From the NCBI GenBank assembly GCA_945872875.1, contig CAMCBB010000081.1, positions 1 to 7,958 of the forward strand: 7,958 nucleotides of DNA, in the 5' to 3' direction. Position numbers and translations under genes: made by a program. Each line of letters opens with the position of its first letter. Position 1 is the first letter of the stretch. The notes under the pieces were generated by a model, which saw only the letters and a program-made list of their open reading frames with translations, did no database searches and was not told the origin of the DNA. Source of the stretch: Flavobacterium psychrophilum (GTDB lineage Bacteria; Bacteroidota; Bacteroidia; Flavobacteriales; Flavobacteriaceae). This document shows, piece by piece, positions 5,949 to 7,958 of the stretch.

Positions 5949-6347
5949 TTAAGGTACTTTGATGAATTTTGCTTTACAAGGTTCAATACAAGGGTAATTC
6001 AGTATTAATGTTGTTCCTGTTAATTCATATATTATAGTTGTATTTGGACAACTTGTCGGAATTAAAGTATTAGTCGCCGCAGTGTAAGTTCCAGTTGAAC
6101 TTGCATTCGATGCTGTAGACATATCGCACAAAGAACCATTTGAAGTTACATTTCCTGCAGTGTCAAAAGTTAGGGTTTTGTCACTGGTTACAGGGGTGAA
6201 GACACCGCTTCCATTACCAGGATCTGCCAACATTTCTGTGTATTTCCATGTTCCAATTATAGTGTTTGGAGTGTCATCTGCATCACTATTGTTGCAGGAA
6301 ATCAAGGTCAAAAAAACTAACGAAATAAGTAATTTGATGGTTTTCAT
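5949..6347 (-). CDS. Lipocalin-like lipoprotein, probably surface-exposed
   Basis: A 132-residue protein with a lipoprotein signal peptide: MKTIK, a hydrophobic core, then LISC with the lipidated C18. The mature part begins C-N-N-S-D-A-D-D. In Bacteroidetes an acidic stretch just after the cysteine acts as an export signal for surface display, so outer-leaflet location is plausible. The domain opens with IIGTWKYTEM (30-39) and contains KTLTFDTAGNVTSNG (57-71), the pattern of the small lipocalin-like beta-barrel domains (Lipocalin_4 type) frequent in flavobacteria. It ends with CIEPCKAKFIKV (120-131). The mature protein has four further cysteines (C74, C100, C120, C124), an even number that could form two disulfides. 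Ligand and role are unknown. It is convergent with pepD and shares its terminator. Confidence 0.85.
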   Translation of the reverse strand: MKTIKLLISLVFLTLISCNNSDADDTPNTIIGTWKYTEMLADPGNGSGVFTPVTSDKTLTFDTAGNVTSNGSLCDMSTASNASSTGTYTAATNTLIPTSCPNTTIIYELTGTTLILNYPCIEPCKAKFIKVP

Positions 6348-6372
6348 ACTGTTTAATTAATTTATTGGATTC

Positions 6373-6380
6373 CAAAAATA
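6373..6380 (-). promoter_or_regulatory. -7 promoter element for the lipoprotein gene
   Basis: On the minus strand this reads TATTTTTG, an exact TAnnTTTG match, 25 bases before the start codon at 6347. No TTG is found at the usual 17-23 base distance upstream (the nearest clear one is 28 away), so only the -7 half is supported. Confidence 0.4.
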
Positions 6381-6414
6381 ACAAAATAAGTCATTTGAAT
6401 TTTATCTTCAAGTA

Positions 6415-6630
6415 TTAAAAAAACTTACTCTTTATAAATTTATAAATAATAAGTTTAACTGGAAAATAAATTATTGAAATCATAATGAAAATTATTGCCG
6501 ACATAATAAGCATTTCGTAAATGTTCAATAAAATGTTAGGAATCCTTTCATTTAAATCCAAAATAAAACCAATCACCGATAGTAATATTGAAATGATGCC
6601 AATTATTATGATATCTTTTTTGTTAATCAT
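6415..6630 (-). CDS. Small two-helix membrane protein, function unknown
   Basis: A 71-residue protein with two hydrophobic segments, at about residues 7-24 (IIIIGIISILLSVIGFIL) and 37-62 (an isoleucine-rich stretch ending YFPVKLIIYKF). They are joined by a short polar loop containing DLNERIPN, and the tail is basic (KFIKSKFF). It has a clear ATG (6628-6630) and TAA stop. It lies 47 bases downstream of the TonB receptor gene on the same strand with no terminator hairpin between them, so it may be co-transcribed. No promoter-like -7 element is seen directly upstream. I do not recognise the family. In AT-rich DNA a short hydrophobic reading frame can arise by chance, but the start, two-helix topology and position favour a real gene. 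Confidence 0.5.
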   Translation of the reverse strand: MINKKDIIIIGIISILLSVIGFILDLNERIPNILLNIYEMLIMSAIIFIMISIIYFPVKLIIYKFIKSKFF

Positions 6631-6677
6631 ATTTTTTTTACTTTCTTATTTAATATAACTAGAGTACTTGTTACCTT

Positions 6678-7958
6678 TTAAAAATCGTATGTAAGTGTAA
6701 TTGAATAATTTCTTGGTGCAATTGGGTTTAAGCTGTTGTCATCGTGAATGTTGTAATTTAATTCGTTTAACAAATTGCTGATTTTAGTGCGGATGGTCCA
6801 ATTTGAATAGGCATAGGCTATTGTGGCATCTATTTGAAAATAATCAGGAACATAAATTAATTTTCTCGAGTCATTAGCAATTTGTACTCGTGTAGGTCTT
6901 CCTGCATAGCGAGTTCCAAAATAAGTATTTATTAAGCCAACCGATAATCCGTTTAGTTTTCTTCCTTCAAAATTATAATTAATATTGAAATTTGCTGTGT
7001 TTTTTGGGTTGTATTTCAATTGACTCCCTTCAATAAAATAGGAACTCGTAATGTATTTTGTTTCATTAAAGCTATATCCAGCAATAAGTGATAAACCTTT
7101 AAATGGATTGGAAACTATATCCAATTCTATCCCTTGACTTTGTACTTCGCCAGCCAATACTTTAATATACGAATAAGTGTTTCCGTTGCTTAAGGATTGT
7201 TGGTAGAAATTTTCATTTGTAATTTGATACCCTGTAAGGTTAATAAACAAGCGTTCTTTTAGTATTTTCGTTTTAATCCCAATTTCATATTGATCAATAA
7301 GTGATGGCTTTAAAGCATTGCCAAGCTCGTCTTGACCGGTATTAATTTCAAAAGAATTCGAATAACTAGCAAACACCGAATAATTTTCAGAAGGTTGAAA
7401 AATTAATCCCAATCGAGGTGAAAAAGCGCCATCATAATTTGTTGAAATTGAGGTGCTGTTTGATGCGTAGGAAAGCACCTCGTTTTTAGTATCTTGATAG
7501 CTGTATCTAATTCCTGCTAGCAATTTAAACGTATCAGATAGGTGGGCCAAATCTTGAATATAAACTCCAAATCGATTTATTGGCGTACTTGTTAACGTGT
7601 TTTTGTTTAGGGTAGGAATTAAAGGTTCCCCTGCTGGATTATTATCATTAAAAATATTGATTACATCATAATTCATGAAATTTTGATAAGCGGTAGTGTA
7701 GGTTTTGAAGCTTTCAACATCATAGCCAAACAAAAATTGATGGTTTATTTTTCCTGTAGCAAATGTTCCTTTCAAATCAGTTTGTTGGATAAAATAATCG
7801 TCTTTGCTTTCAGTGCGCTGAATGCTTCTAGTCCAATCTCCATTGGCGGTGATATTTCCACCAATTACAGGATTAGGTCTTGTATTTGAAAACAAATCGG
7901 TTTCATAAAATCGAATGGAATTAATGAAATTCAAACTCCAATTTTTTGATAAAGTATG
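6678..7958 (-). CDS. TonB-dependent siderophore receptor, C-terminal part (cut by window edge)
   Basis: The reading frame stays open to the last base of the window; upstream of residue F-I-N-S it continues ...TLSKNWSLN, so about 427 C-terminal residues of a longer protein are present. The TTG at 7932-7934 is an internal leucine codon, not the start. Signs of a 22-strand outer-membrane barrel are alternating aromatic and polar strands, GVYIQDLAHLSDTFKLLAGI followed by RYSYQD, FSPRLGLIFQP, YSVFASYSNSFE, QSQGIELD and NLLNELNY, and the terminal strand RNYSITLTYDF with the final phenylalanine used for barrel assembly. The pattern is that of the siderophore receptor subfamily (FhuA/FoxA-like), which imports ferric siderophores with energy from TonB-ExbBD. 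The plug domain, TonB box and signal peptide lie outside the window. The ligand cannot be deduced. Iron (Fur) control is likely from the family, but the promoter is not visible. Confidence 0.9.
   Translation of the reverse strand, partial: HTLSKNWSLNFINSIRFYETDLFSNTRPNPVIGGNITANGDWTRSIQRTESKDDYFIQQTDLKGTFATGKINHQFLFGYDVESFKTYTTAYQNFMNYDVINIFNDNNPAGEPLIPTLNKNTLTSTPINRFGVYIQDLAHLSDTFKLLAGIRYSYQDTKNEVLSYASNSTSISTNYDGAFSPRLGLIFQPSENYSVFASYSNSFEINTGQDELGNALKPSLIDQYEIGIKTKILKERLFINLTGYQITNENFYQQSLSNGNTYSYIKVLAGEVQSQGIELDIVSNPFKGLSLIAGYSFNETKYITSSYFIEGSQLKYNPKNTANFNINYNFEGRKLNGLSVGLINTYFGTRYAGRPTRVQIANDSRKLIYVPDYFQIDATIAYAYSNWTIRTKISNLLNELNYNIHDDNSLNPIAPRNYSITLTYDF

Noticed and set aside
6160..6360. 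Plus-strand open frame of 66 codons over the lipoprotein gene
   Set aside because: Antisense to a well-supported lipoprotein gene, with no recognisable features.
7683..7889. Plus-strand open frame of 68 codons inside the TonB receptor
   Set aside because: Antisense to a strongly supported barrel-coding frame; shadow frame.

Overview
The window is AT-rich chromosomal DNA, most likely from the family Flavobacteriaceae (Flavobacterium or a close relative). The evidence is low GC, almost no Shine-Dalgarno sequences, TAnnTTTG-type -7 promoter elements, a lipoprotein with an acidic stretch after its lipidated cysteine, DUF4268 and DUF3810 proteins, and a TonB-dependent siderophore receptor. No phage, transposase, CRISPR array, tRNA or rRNA is visible. 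No gene-free stretch exceeds 300 bases; the longest (1-155) holds a GC-richer repeat with strong inverted-repeat structure.

Layout. 1-155: intergenic repeat, in two parts. 156-599 (-): DUF4268 protein. 665-1303 (+): CoA-type Nudix hydrolase, followed by 1344-2108 (+): a lysophospholipid acyltransferase-like protein with non-canonical motifs; these two probably form an operon. 2109-4347 (-): three co-directional genes, read from 4347 downward: a DUF3810 membrane protein with a zinc-protease-like HExxH motif, an ECF-type sigma factor, and a four-helix membrane protein starting 5 bases after the sigma stop codon. 4444-5907 (+): aminoacyl-histidine dipeptidase (pepD) with a good promoter and a bidirectional terminator. 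5949-6347 (-): lipocalin-like lipoprotein sharing that terminator. 6415-6630 (-): 71-residue membrane protein. 6678-7958 (-): C-terminal part of a TonB-dependent siderophore receptor that runs off the window.

How the genes may work together. Most are housekeeping or envelope functions: CoA pyrophosphate hydrolysis next to lipid acylation, peptide catabolism, iron-siderophore uptake and a probably surface-exposed lipoprotein. The most system-like unit is the sigma factor with its membrane partner. It has the layout of a sigma/anti-sigma pair, but the partner is not a recognisable classical anti-sigma factor. Nothing here clearly forms a new defence or biosynthetic system. The best leads are the sigma/membrane pair, the variant acyltransferase motifs and the structured repeat at the left edge.
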